Assembly (NCBI RefSeq): GCF_021155765.1
Contig: NC_060117.1
Location: forward strand, 1,186,501 to 1,250,500
DNA from: Diprion similis
Lineage: Eukaryota > Arthropoda > Insecta > Hymenoptera > Diprionidae
Reading direction: 5' to 3'
Length of the DNA: 64,000 bases
Numbering within the stretch: position 1 is the stretch's first letter; every line of letters starts with the position of its first letter. Below are positions 49,234 through 64,000 of this stretch, in pieces. The translations under genes and the position numbers were made by a program. A model generated the notes under the pieces. It saw nothing but the letters and a program-made list of their open reading frames with translations. It had not been told where the DNA came from and did no database searches.

Positions 49234-50807
49234 ATGGCAGGGACAGCAGGAAAAGGCTTAAATGCATGGAAAGTGGGTGATACCTGTTCAGCCTCGGCTC
49301 GTGTCATGTCACGTTCTGGTATGTAACATGCGTCAACGGCGAGCAGCTGCACGCAATAAAGGAAAAATCAGGAAAATAAAAATATAATCGCGAGGAGTCT
49401 TGAGTTGAACGAGGAGACAATAAACTCTGACGTTGGTTATTATTAATAATGACAAAACTGTTGCATTGATGCGCGAATAAGAGTGAAATATGTTTCGGGA
49501 GGGTTATTATCTGGAAATAATTAAGGTACATACATACACCAATCATTGCACACTCGACGTCGATTTAGAAACAGCTGTCAACTTATTACACATACATTAC
49601 AATGACCTTTCGCTAATTAATTAATATATGGTGATGCATTGTTTGTCATCGCCATTATTGAGAACAATCGAGCAATGATAATAAGGTCGATGGTAAATAA
49701 TTTATTTTTCCCTACCAGGCGAAAACTTCAGCTGCGACGGCTGTCATTACAGTGAAGGAAAAAACAGTCGAGATAAAGAATAAAAAGATAACGACCAACA
49801 AGTGGCTCACTCTCGAGGACTGGGCATCGCTCTATCAAGTCCTAGAGAAAGGTGTGATACAGAACAGCGAGAAAAAGACACGGTCATCCGAGTCTAAGAA
49901 AAGAAAAAAACTTACCAGGCACCTTGAAATTGTGTAAGAAAATTCATCCCCTGGTAGCGAAGGCTGCCGCCAATGCTTCTAAACAAATACCATGTTTTTT
50001 CGCAGATACACTTTCGAGGAGTCTGAAAATCCTACTGACAGAACCACCCTACCGACTATAAAAGTCGGCGTATCACCGGTGAAAAAAAAGTCTAGGTCCA
50101 AACGCGATTCAACTGCCGGTGAAGTCGATAAAAAAGAGAAGATCCGGGTGTCTTCCACCTCGAAAGCAGAGCACAAAAATGACGGTTCCAATTTGCCTAA
50201 ACTTGAGAGTTCTGGGGAAACCTTCTACGGGACAGGCTTCAAAGTAGAGGAGTATATTCCTAATGTGCCTAAGACAAAGGGGACTGAGAACGGAGCGGAC
50301 ATAAAATATATTCCGAGCAGGAAAAGTGCCCTAGAAAATCTCCACAGGTCTGTCGAATCAAACGAGTACATTCCGGCCATCGTCACTGAGGAGGGTGCTG
50401 GTACCAGTGCACTGGACGATCTGTACATCCCGAATTCAGTACCAAAAATACTGAATATTGATGAAACCTATGAGCCGTTCAACCCGGCTATTACGACCAG
50501 CAAAACGGCTGGTGAATACGTTCCGAATTCGAAAGGAGTGAAGAAAAAAATGGAAGAGTATCAGCCGGACTTCACCAGCAAGGCGATGAAGTTCGACAAC
50601 AGTTACGTTCCGTCGAGCTCTGCAAAAATAATGGAGCTTAAGAAAAATGGCGAGAAGTCATCTTCAGGCAGCAGTAGTAGTAGCACCAGTGGAAGCGTCA
50701 GGAAAAAGAGGAGTAGAGATACGGAGTCCAGTACTAGCAAAGAATCATCGTCTAAGAAAAAAAATTCCCCTGTCACTCAGAGTACGAGTGTTAAGCGAGA
50801 AATGTGA
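49234..50807 (+). CDS. unidentified Lys/Ser-rich protein with Tyr-X-Pro repeats
   Basis: Three exons: 49,234-49,318; 49,732-49,933; 50,006-50,807 (stop TGA), 362 residues with consistent phase. I do not recognise the family. The N terminus (NAWKVGDTCSA ... AVITVKEKTVEI ... KKITTNKWLTLEDW) reads like short beta strands and recalls the opening of a Tudor-type fold, but this is weak. A basic stretch follows (SSESKKRKKLTR), probably a nuclear localisation signal. The last exon encodes about eight spaced Tyr-X-Pro motifs: EEYIPNVPK, IKYIPSRKS, NEYIPAIV, LYIPNSVPK, TYEPFNPA, EYVPNSKG, EYQPDF and SYVPSSS. A Ser-rich, Lys-rich tail follows. A nuclear, disordered protein is likely. Exon 2 has a competing acceptor at 49,718/49,719 that would shift frame with this first exon; more 5' exons or another first exon are possible. 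Confidence 0.7.
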
Positions 50808-52356
50808 TGAGAAATTCAACGTTTTCAGGGATGGAGTTTCAGCCAGGCATAACTTCCATATTTTCGAGCTTTGATTTTGAAATATTCAGCCAACAATAGG
50901 CTTAGGAGCTTTTTCAAAATACTCCAAAACCAAGGGTCATAAAGTGTCCCTAAATTTGACGTCTTTACACTTGTGAAGTTGTGTACGAGGAGAAAAATTA
51001 CTCGTTTCTTAAGACATCTTATGTCTCTTCATTATTTAAGATAATTTATTCAATCTCGTGTATACTGTAAAGAGTTACAGACATGTTGTGTATAATCATT
51101 CTATTTTTGTGTAATGAATTTCTGCTTTTCTTTTCACAGCAAGTTTCTGAAAATGATCGACACAGAACGAAATTAGTAATCCACTACGTTATATCTAAGA
51201 TAGGCCTCGAACCAATATTAATAGTCTGTTCCGTTAGATTCAACCAACGAAATCGCTATACTTTAATCTTTTCTCATAAAAGTGCTGCAAAAGAAAGCAC
51301 TCGTTTATTCCTAAGTTAGGGTAATGAATAGTAAAAGGAATCTAGGGTCGTGTATCGTTTAATTTTCTCAACGTGGAATGCGTGTGATATTTTTGTAAAT
51401 AATATAAACGAATCAGAGTTGGTTGTATACTCCTTATACATGTTATATTTGAAGTACTGGTTACGAAATGTGAATAATAACAAGCTTATATCCATGATAG
51501 ATAGGTATATTTTTATCGGATATAGTGAATAAATATACGTTGCTTATTATAAAATTATCGTTAAGACTACGTAGTTTATTATCCTGTAATTCGTTCATTG
51601 ATTCAAGGGCAGCGGATAATAGAGCCGGAGGATTAATAAAACTGATGGAACAGGCCCGCGCTTGGATTTCACGCACCATTCAAAACGGATATGTCTGCGA
51701 GCAAATTCGGATTTGAAAATCTGCACGAACGCAAAGTAGAAAAGAGTTTTAATACGAAGGGATGTGGGGATGTACAAAGTTTTTCTCTGTAAACCGATAA
51801 TCGAGAATATCGGACAAATATGGAGCAGCTTGAACCGCGACCAAATTCTACTATAAAAATTCTATTTATTTTCGAAATTGATGAATTTTTTATCGGTTAG
51901 TTTCAGCTGTAATAAGAATATTAAAAACCGATCAAAAATCGTGTTTCGATCAAAGACTAAAGAACATCCCGCGGAATCGCATTAAATGGCAAAATCGAAG
52001 CTGGCAGAGAGATATTTGGGTGAATTCGGAGAATCATGCGTGTTGTGACGGGGCGGCGCGCGTCGCGTGTAATAAATGTAGATATACTCGCATGGAATAA
52101 AGTCTATAAGGCAAAGCCACGAGTCGCCGTCTGTAAATCTCGGTGGTTGAAATTCTTCCGGGGTGGGGGGGGGGGAGGGGGGCTGGTGGTGCGTGTGCGA
52201 GGTATCGCGAATTATATTGCGAATGTTGCGAATCGTCAGGTAAAGAGAAAAAAAGCGGCGTTATTGCATAACTTATAAGTAATCCGTGAGTCGCGACAGC
52301 GAGAGAGCGGTGGTGGGGTTGGCAGCTATTCGAACCACCTTTGATTTGAACAGGAA
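50808..52356. other. 3' region of the Tyr-X-Pro gene and spastin 5' region
   Basis: No exon is seen besides probable UTRs. An AATAAA at 51,528-51,533 is a candidate poly(A) signal for the upstream gene. A G-rich tract (about 52,160-52,181) and a CpG-bearing block just before 52,357 fit a spastin promoter and 5' UTR. Confidence 0.5.
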
Positions 52357-56663
<4,307 letters not shown>

Positions 56664-57915
56664 TTTAAAATAGGCCCAAAATCCGGGCCTTCTCTATAGC
56701 CGTAGAAGAGGAATGACGAAGAAGTACAGTGCCCGAGTATCAATCCCGTTTCTTTCTCCCATCGTCATCACGTTTCGTCGAATTGATCAATCATCTGTAC
56801 TTTTTTAGGATAATTAGTACCGTGAATTTTAGGTGACATTATTAGAAGGAATTAAGTAGAAATAGAAAATACGGGATCACCCTGCAATAGAGACTTCGAT
56901 CTAGTTTATGAACGTTCGAGGTCCGTCATATGTCGCATGCCATATATTTATTTTTACTACATAATTCAATACTGTTGAAAAAAAAAGAAAGAAAAAAAAA
57001 CTGAAACAAAAATATTTTGTGCACTCTTCAAAACTGTTAATGACTTTTAAAGATACTTTACTTCGTACTCTCAGAGACGATAGTTGTTTCAAGATATGTG
57101 TAGACATAGTAGAAACATTGAATCACGCGCTTAAGTTCTGGTAGAGATATTGGCTTTGCCAAAAGTAGAAAAGAATTGTTTGCTCTTTCGTTTGATGTAT
57201 GCGATTAGTTTTGACAATTTGGCACAATCGCTTGCGCGTATAATTATCACATTAATAAGTTAAGCTTTGCCGTGACACAAGAAGCGCGCAATTTCTAGTG
57301 GTAATCGAATTCCTTACAGAATGATTAGCTACTGTAAAATTGATACAACGAACTAAAGTTTACCTGCAAAGTAGAGCCGAATGCATGCAAACATGAAACA
57401 CCGTGAAGGAAAAACACGGTTTGTTACATTGCATGCGAATTATTGTCGAATCGAAGAATACGAAGAACTGTTTCAGTTACCTGAATTATGGTATAATTTT
57501 ACGTTTAAGAATTACAGTCGAATTAAGTCCATCACGCAACCTTGTTAGTAATAATATTGTGATAAAATTTATAAACCAATTTGCATAATCGTTTGGTTAT
57601 CGCTTCCATGAATTAAGAGAGGATATATTAATTATTAATAATTATAATTTATTATAAATCGTGTTTCGTTCTCCTGTTTCGTGCGTTAATGAGTTGAAAA
57701 AAACAAAATACTTTATTACATTAATTAATACCACGTTCAGTGTACGACTGTATGTTGAATTATTGTTTGAACAAAAATCTTGTTATCACTCAACGACCCT
57801 TATCTTTGATTCGAGACTTTCCTTGATTCGGAAAAAATATTTATTAGTCCACGCGGTCTATTATTATTACAAACTATTTAAAAGTTCAAGTTTAATTATA
57901 ACTCGTGATATTATA

Positions 57916-57946
<31 letters not shown>

Positions 57947-58829
57947 ATTGTTTGGTTGATTTTTTGATTGAGAAAAGGCGACGTTATGCATGACGATTAA
58001 TATTATCTAGGATAATTTCATAGTGATAAATATATCTTTATAAACATAGTTATTACACTGGTGGAAATGTGTTGCGTATTACGATTGATTCAAGTTAAAA
58101 AAACAAACAAAGAATTAACAGAGCTCGATCCGGTTAGATACAAAATCACAAGTGAACCCTATGAACACAATAGAATATTTACCAGACAGCGAAGAAAAAA
58201 TAAGAAATTCTCAAGCTTCCCGCTGTGATGCAGAGTTTAAAACATTGCTTAATAATACGGTTTTTATAACGAGAATGATGATAATAGTTGATATATAATT
58301 TGTTGAAAAGAAGAATCTTGCCTTCTTCACAGCCTGACTTTCCGCTACACTTCCCACATGCCTTCCTTCAAAATCGACAGCTCCGAACCTTCTTCAAACG
58401 ATCATCCGATTATTTTGCTACTTTTATAACTAATTGTTAGCTACATACTATTACTAATAATAATAATAATATCGCGATAGCTTGATTAATCATTAATTAT
58501 ATTATTAGTTAACGTGTGTATTTATACTACGCAACACGCCACTCAACAAAATTGAAACTAGATACCCGATCGCCTTAATTTTCTCTCTCTCTCTTTCTCT
58601 CTGTTTTTCGTGAAATCTGAGGAAAAGAACAAGAAAAGATCTGAGTGTAAAAAATTATATCAATAACAATTTTTGCCAACAGAGAGGATAGAGAGAGACA
58701 AAAGAAGGACATGCAATTGCTGCATGATACTAAATTAAGAACAGCGTATCTACCGCGTACTGTCTTAGTATCAAACGCTGCTTCGATGGCAACTTTAATA
58801 TAATATACCTAATAACGTTATGGTGCCCA

Positions 58830-59036
58830 ATGTCGCGATTATACTCAATAACTCTAGTCTCTTCAAGCCGTGTAAATAATGCTTATTCTACAGCTGATGA
58901 TGTTCTGTTGGAAAAAATATTAAAAGATCTCCCTCCGGAGATTGAAAATGCAAAACCAGAGAAAGAAAAACCTGCACAACGCAGTAGTAATGGAATACTA
59001 CTAAAGCAGACCCCTGATTATATTATTTACTTATAA
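58830..59036 (+). CDS. possible small ORF, 68 residues
   Basis: ATG at 58,830 to TAA, no recognised family. The middle part (VLLEKILKDLPPEIENAKPE) looks like real protein and is less repeat-driven than the surrounding frames. An acceptor-like TTATTCTACAG precedes CTGATGATG inside the frame, so this could instead be the last exon of something, but I see no partner exon. AATAAA-type hexamers follow within about 120 bp. It could also be chance in AT-rich DNA. Confidence 0.25.
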   Translation: MSRLYSITLVSSSRVNNAYSTADDVLLEKILKDLPPEIENAKPEKEKPAQRSSNGILLKQTPDYIIYL

Positions 59037-61481
59037 ATACTACGTGTTATTTATATAATCGTACTATCGACGAAGATAAGTTAAAAAGAAAAATTAAAAG
59101 AAAACTTAAAATAAAATAAGAGTAATAATAAATACTGTAAAATGTTTATTTGCTAAATAAAAATCACACACGTTTACACGCTTAAACTAAAAACTGCGTA
59201 CGGCTATGCGTTGTTCTTTCACTGTGCATACCTTTGCAACGACGATAGTCGTCGACGTTCCTTGAATTTTTATTCCCTTCAGATGTGTATGAGAAAATTT
59301 TTTTTTTACTGAACATTCTCAATTATTTAAAAACAAAAAGGTGTAACAACGAAGAAAGAAAACCAAGATTGACAAGAAGATGAAATCAAAATCTTGAGTA
59401 AAATGTATCAATTCTATATTCTACATTAATTTTTCACTACGTAAATAATACGACAGTAATAATAATAGTAATAATATATTTATATTATTATAACGGAATG
59501 TATTTGAAAATAAGGAGACTGGAGATAGATTACAGTAAAGCTAGTATTACACGAAACGACCTAAAATATTCGCAACAGTCATCGAGTAATCCTGGCTTTA
59601 CGTTTATTGTTATTCTATATCGATGATGAAAAGGACACAGACAAGAGAGGAGTTGCTGAGATTTGTATTTTAAATATTTATTCCTTTTTTCTCTCACTTT
59701 CAAAGGACAATTTGTTGTTTATTTAATTTGTTATTTTTCATCGTTTTTTTGTTCTTTTTTTGTATTTTTTTATATTATAAGATAACATTATCCTAAGCAT
59801 TGTATGTGGAGGATGTTGGAGCCTCGTCGTATCTAAATTACTTTTTCTTTGCTTTGTTTATTTCTGTTTTTATTCATTTGTTTATTTCATTTTTTTTTTT
59901 CTTTTTTGCAAATCATTCCTCTTATATAACATCATTTGCCTTCTTCACCCACGTCGTCCTCCTCTGTTCGCCTGTCAATTCATTATTTCGTATCATTATT
60001 ATCCTATACTATCATTTATCATATCATCGTCACTCCAAATTCACCTCTTTCTCTCTCACTATCTTTCTTTCTTTCTTTCTTTCTTTCTCTCTATCTCTAG
60101 CATTCGGTTTTTCAACTCGTCATTTGTCCCTTTTTTTTTTTTTCCATTTTCAAGTTATTCTGCGTTAACATGACAGACAATGTCAGCGACTGCCGTTGTT
60201 GTCGACCTGGTATTAGTTTTCTCCTTGCGTCGTGTAGTTTATCCAATTATTTATCATATATTTTTGTTGCTGCTTTTTTTTCCAGTTATTTTTTAGAGGA
60301 GGGGGAGTTATTTCTATCTTTTTCGACTTTTTCACCTCTTGTGTATGAACAATGTTACGTCACATTCCCAGTTACGGTGTTGTCATTGTTACCATTATTA
60401 TTATTATTTATGGTTTCTTCTTTTTCGATACAGATAAGAAGCATCATTGCCACATTCTACGACGCTTGAGAAATATTGCGACAATGGATAAACCACTAAT
60501 AACAATAATAATAACAAATCCATCAAAATCGAAGAAACATCCATCAGGTATGTGTTTCTTAACGAAAAAAAATTACCAGCAATCGAAAGGTATTTCATTA
60601 TAAGCACCGATAACCAAGGGTAATAGAGTACAGTGTGAAAAGACGAAATTTTCCTCAAATTTCATATCAGTATATTTGTGTAACAATATTTTTTAAGCTT
60701 TTCCCTTTTTCACTTCTATCTATACTCCTACTCATAAGAACTCTACGGACTTTCTGTGTTCCTGAAATTTAGTCCTGCTTTTTTGCTTTGAAGAATTAAC
60801 GAGGTAAAAATATAAGATTCTATAATTATAAGGTATATATTTATAAGTATGCAACCCTGCTTATAAAGTTGCGAACGAAGTAACTTGTTAACATTGAAAC
60901 TCTAACGGCTGAAGTAGCCAGGTAAAGAAGCAACCGAAGACGAATGACGGAAAATTGTTTCGGCACTTGCAAAAACATGGAGATGTTGATACAGTTTTAT
61001 CATGTGTTTCTTTTTCTTTCATACGTTTCAACACTAGGCAGCTGTGCGCAGAGTTCTTAAGATCATGTAGGCTTATTTTCTGAAAGACACATTATTGTTG
61101 TCATTGTCGTCATTATTGTTGTCGAAAACAAAACTACATTTGTATTCTTAATGGTTTGTAAGTAAAAAGAGAGAGTGTGAGAAGAAGAAAAAGAAACAAA
61201 ACAAAAAAAACACGAAGGCGCACGTTTCCTCTTTTCTTTTCTTTTTGTTTTACGAAAATTGGATACATAAGAATCTGCGATACATACTACTTGGATTTAT
61301 AAAATCAACCTTTATTCTTTTATTTATTTATCCATTCATTCTTTTGTTTGTTGTTGTTGTTGTTATGGTTGTTATTGTGTTCATTTTCATTCAAGTATAA
61401 TATATATGTTGTACTGTATAACTAAATTTTGAGTCGAAGATGAAGAAAAAAGAAAGAGAATATTGTCGAACGAACGCGAAT

Positions 61482-61483
<2 letters not shown>

Positions 61484-61530
<47 letters not shown>
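61484..61530 (+). repeat. AG microsatellite
   Basis: More than 20 AG units with one or two AAAG interruptions, in the presumed 3' region of Rox8. Confidence 0.95.
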
Positions 61531-61535
<5 letters not shown>

Positions 61536-62242
61536 AGGATTCAAGTTTGCTCAAGATCTCTGTGATAGAATGAAATGATCTGTGATTCTCTTCCGGCTTT
61601 CGTAAGGTAATAAAAATAATAGTTTATACAAAATTATCCTCTTTTTTTTTTGGAAAATAAAGTAAAAAATAAAATAAATAAGGAAAAGTAACGAATAAGT
61701 TGAGTTTCTACTGCAAGTATAACTTCTACTATCAATACGACTACTACCCCTGCTACCAATACTACTATAGTGCCGGAAAATTACAGTTTCAATTCGTCAT
61801 CATAGTATTTGTTACGTTGAGTTTCATATACTTTATCATTATTACGCAGAAGAAGAAGAAGAAGAAGATAAATAGAAAAAGTAGAAGTATCAGAAGAACA
61901 AGAAAAATCACAAAAATTGGAAAGGTTGATTTTAATATAAATAAGTGGTATTATCATTTTGTTGTTGTTTTTTAGTTTTTTTTTGTTGTTTTTTTTTTTT
62001 ATATATCAAAGAACGAACTACAAATTCTATTTTTCAAAAAGGAAAGAAAGAAAAAGAAAAGAAGTGTACGTTTTCTTTTTTTTTCATCTTCTCAGCGTCT
62101 CGTTTACATACACAATACAAGAGTGTGACTGAAAGAGATAGAGGCCCCTCCTCCTCCCCCCTGACTCTCAAAAAGACTCTCGTTTCCCGCACTTGAATTC
62201 TATTTCGTTCTGAATCGGGTATGGTTGGCGGTCGTCTCTGTT

Positions 62243-64000
62243 TCATTGGGTCGGATACTGAGGCATGGTGTAGGCTACCATGGCTGGCTGTTGGCCCGGC
62301 TGCAGAGGTGCGGTCGCCGAAGGCGCTGCAGCTGATCCCTGGCCGGGTTGCCACGCTCCAGTCGCTGGTGCCGGCATCCTCATGCTGTTCATGTACTGCG
62401 CCTGCTGGCCGTAGTATTGACTGTAGTACTGAGTCGGCTGCAGAAACTGTCCCTGCATCTGTGGGTATCCCTGCGTATACCAGTACCCCATTTGCTGTCC
62501 ATATCCGTACGGATATTGACCTCCACCAGTTGTCACCTTGCGAGCAGAACGATCTTGTTAATGTCAAACCTCTCGGTTGAACAAGGAATTTTGAGCATGT
62601 TCAGAGGTCAAGCATTAAATACGAGTTTGCAGCTCTAGGCTCATGTTCATCGTATTGAATGAATTATATTGTGTGAGCCATGTGGTTAGTCAAAGCCTAA
62701 TATTCTTTAGCGTCAGAGATTTATCTTGGTCTTTCCAGGTGCAAAATCGTCACTACCATGAACGTTTTTTAGCGACACACTGTATTATCGTATACAAAAA
62801 ATGAAAGTATAAGCTGTCTAACTCTGAAATTATTGCTGCAATAACCGTGTTTAGAAAGGCTGGGAATTATTCAAGGCTAAAAGAATCTTCTTTTTTTGCA
62901 AGTTCGTTTTCTACTTCAGATAGTATTAAAATCAGACTACCAAGATTTGTTCAATATTAGAAAAAAAGCGACCACACAATTACAAACCAACAGTGGATGC
63001 AGAAAATCTGGAATGTAGTATGAAAAAAAAATAATAATAGTAACACACAACAAAAAATAAACTGGGGCATTTATGGAACATAGTTGAATTTGCAAAGACT
63101 TTCGCACTGCTGTGGAAATTCAGTTAGTTTAAGGGTGTTTTCAGGATCACCTAACCACCCAAGATAAGATTGGAGAAAAAGCGAGTCAGTGGCCTTGAAC
63201 TTCCTTTGTTCCCCAAATCACGATTGCTACAAAGTTTTTGGGCTCCCCATGACGCTTGAAGGAGGATCTAAAATCGTAAGTAGGAGAAGCGTGCAGCACG
63301 AAATTTTTGGCAGATATTTGAAGGTCACCAAACTTTCTTTGTTCCAGTCTTGGCTTGATAAAAGGGGGAACAAAGACGTAACTATCATGGAATAAGAAAA
63401 AAGGAGAAATATTTGGTACCTGCTGAGGCTGCTGATTGGCATTAGGCCCAACGCTATTAGGATCGCCGTTCTCCTTGCCCCAGAAGCACTTGACGACGCT
63501 ACCGTTAATCTCTGTATTATGAGTGGACTCGATAGCGTGCGTGGCTGACTCCTTAGTGGTAAACTTGATGAACGCGTACCCCTTGTCCTTGAAGACTCTG
63601 ATGTCCTGAATGGTGCCAAATGGCGAGAAAGTCTTGGTGATGAGCTCGTCCGTAATGCCGTTCGTGAAGCCTCCGCAGTAAACGGTGCAGTTGGTGGGGC
63701 TGCTTTGGTTGTAAACCTACGACGAGGATGAAAATCAGAATAAGGAGAGATGCAAAGAGGGCGAAAAGCGGGATACGGACCTCCTCGTAATTGGGTTTGC
63801 TGTTGTTGGTGTGCCTCGGCCGCTCGGACCTCGGAGGCGGCGGCTTCCTGGTGGACCAATTTGTCCTGATGCTGCGGGATCCGAGCCATTGGCCGTTCAT
63901 CGCAGAGATGGCAGCCTCGGCCTCTGACTTTTTAACAAAGGAGACAAAAGCGTAGCCTTTGCTCTTGAGGGTCTGAGGGTCCCGGACGATTCTGCAGTTG
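62243..64000 (-). CDS. Rox8: TIA-1/TIAR-type RNA-binding protein (Rox8), C-terminal part
   Basis: Partial gene cut by the right window edge. Visible exons: from the edge (64,000) to 63,781; 63,716-63,420; 62,536-62,243 (stop). The first visible exon encodes the end of RRM2 with RNP1 KGYAFVSF and [20 protein letters not shown]. The next encodes RRM3 (NCTVYCGG as RNP2, KGYAFIKF as RNP1, [11 protein letters not shown]). The last encodes a Gln/Tyr/Gly-rich prion-like tail ([17 protein letters not shown]). RRM1 and the start lie outside. The family binds U-rich RNA, promotes 5' splice-site use by recruiting U1 and nucleates stress granules; Drosophila Rox8 also supports miRNA-mediated decay. The 883-bp intron between RRM3 and the tail holds no exon I can see. 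Confidence 0.97.

Larger units (their letters stand above)
56664..62242. other. convergent 3' regions of spastin and Rox8
   Basis: Spastin ends at 56,663 and the Rox8 stop is at 62,243 on the other strand, so this 5.6-kb AT-rich stretch probably holds both 3' UTRs. It contains ATT (57,927-57,948), TTTC (60,062-60,088) and AG (61,484-61,530) repeats and several long T-rich tracts. The only open frame that looks protein-like is 58,830-59,036 (separate entry). Confidence 0.55.

Noticed and set aside
59800-60168. 122-codon Phe/Ser/Leu-rich + strand frame
   Set aside because: It is a translation of T-rich low-complexity DNA in the presumed 3' region and resembles a membrane protein only by composition.

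Overview
This is a stretch of an insect nuclear genome. Genes are split by short phase-consistent introns with GT/AG borders, intergenic DNA is AT-rich with many simple repeats and small inverted-repeat elements, and the gene set (hillarin, spastin, a Rox8/TIAR RNA-binding protein, cyclin Q, CANT1-type apyrase, an EF-hand rhomboid) is typical of insects. CpG does not look depleted and the proteins resemble hymenopteran-type versions, so a wasp, sawfly or related insect is my best guess; that is an inference, not a proof. All exon models were built by eye from reading frames, splice borders and phase. In every multi-exon gene the exon lengths add up without a frame break.

Layout: (1) 1-16,622 holds no exon I can support. 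It is rich in microsatellites and mobile-element remnants and probably lies in a very long intron of a minus-strand rhomboid gene, whose two N-terminal coding exons are at 16,623-16,787 and 17,837-18,055. (2) 18,056-23,054 is noncoding, with a 40-bp tandem repeat, a CpG-rich block and microsatellites. (3) 23,055-24,812 (-) is a CANT1/apyrase gene. (4) 24,813-27,320 contains a diverged tandem duplication of about 262 bp. (5) 27,321-28,875 (-) is cyclin Q. (6) 28,876-35,363 is the probable 5' region of hillarin. (7) 35,364-47,124 (+) is hillarin, 11 coding exons with a 7.7-kb intron. (8) 49,234-50,807 (+) is an unidentified nuclear-type protein with repeated Tyr-X-Pro motifs. (9) 52,357-56,663 (+) is spastin, 7 exons. 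(10) 62,243-64,000 (-) is the C-terminal part of a TIA-1/TIAR/Rox8 gene, cut by the window edge.

The genes do not form a pathway. They are unrelated, mostly housekeeping neighbours: spastin severs microtubules, hillarin is cytoskeleton/septin-linked, Rox8 regulates mRNA, cyclin Q partners CDK10, and CANT1 hydrolyses nucleoside diphosphates in the secretory pathway.

I found no obviously new biological system. The points most worth a second look are the loss of all transglutaminase triad residues in hillarin, the unidentified Tyr-X-Pro repeat protein, two coding-like minus-strand islands inside the big hillarin intron, a foldback element with a palindromic target site, a hairpin element at 48.6-48.8 kb, a GGGCCC-containing repeat family in and near hillarin, and the tandem duplication upstream of CANT1.
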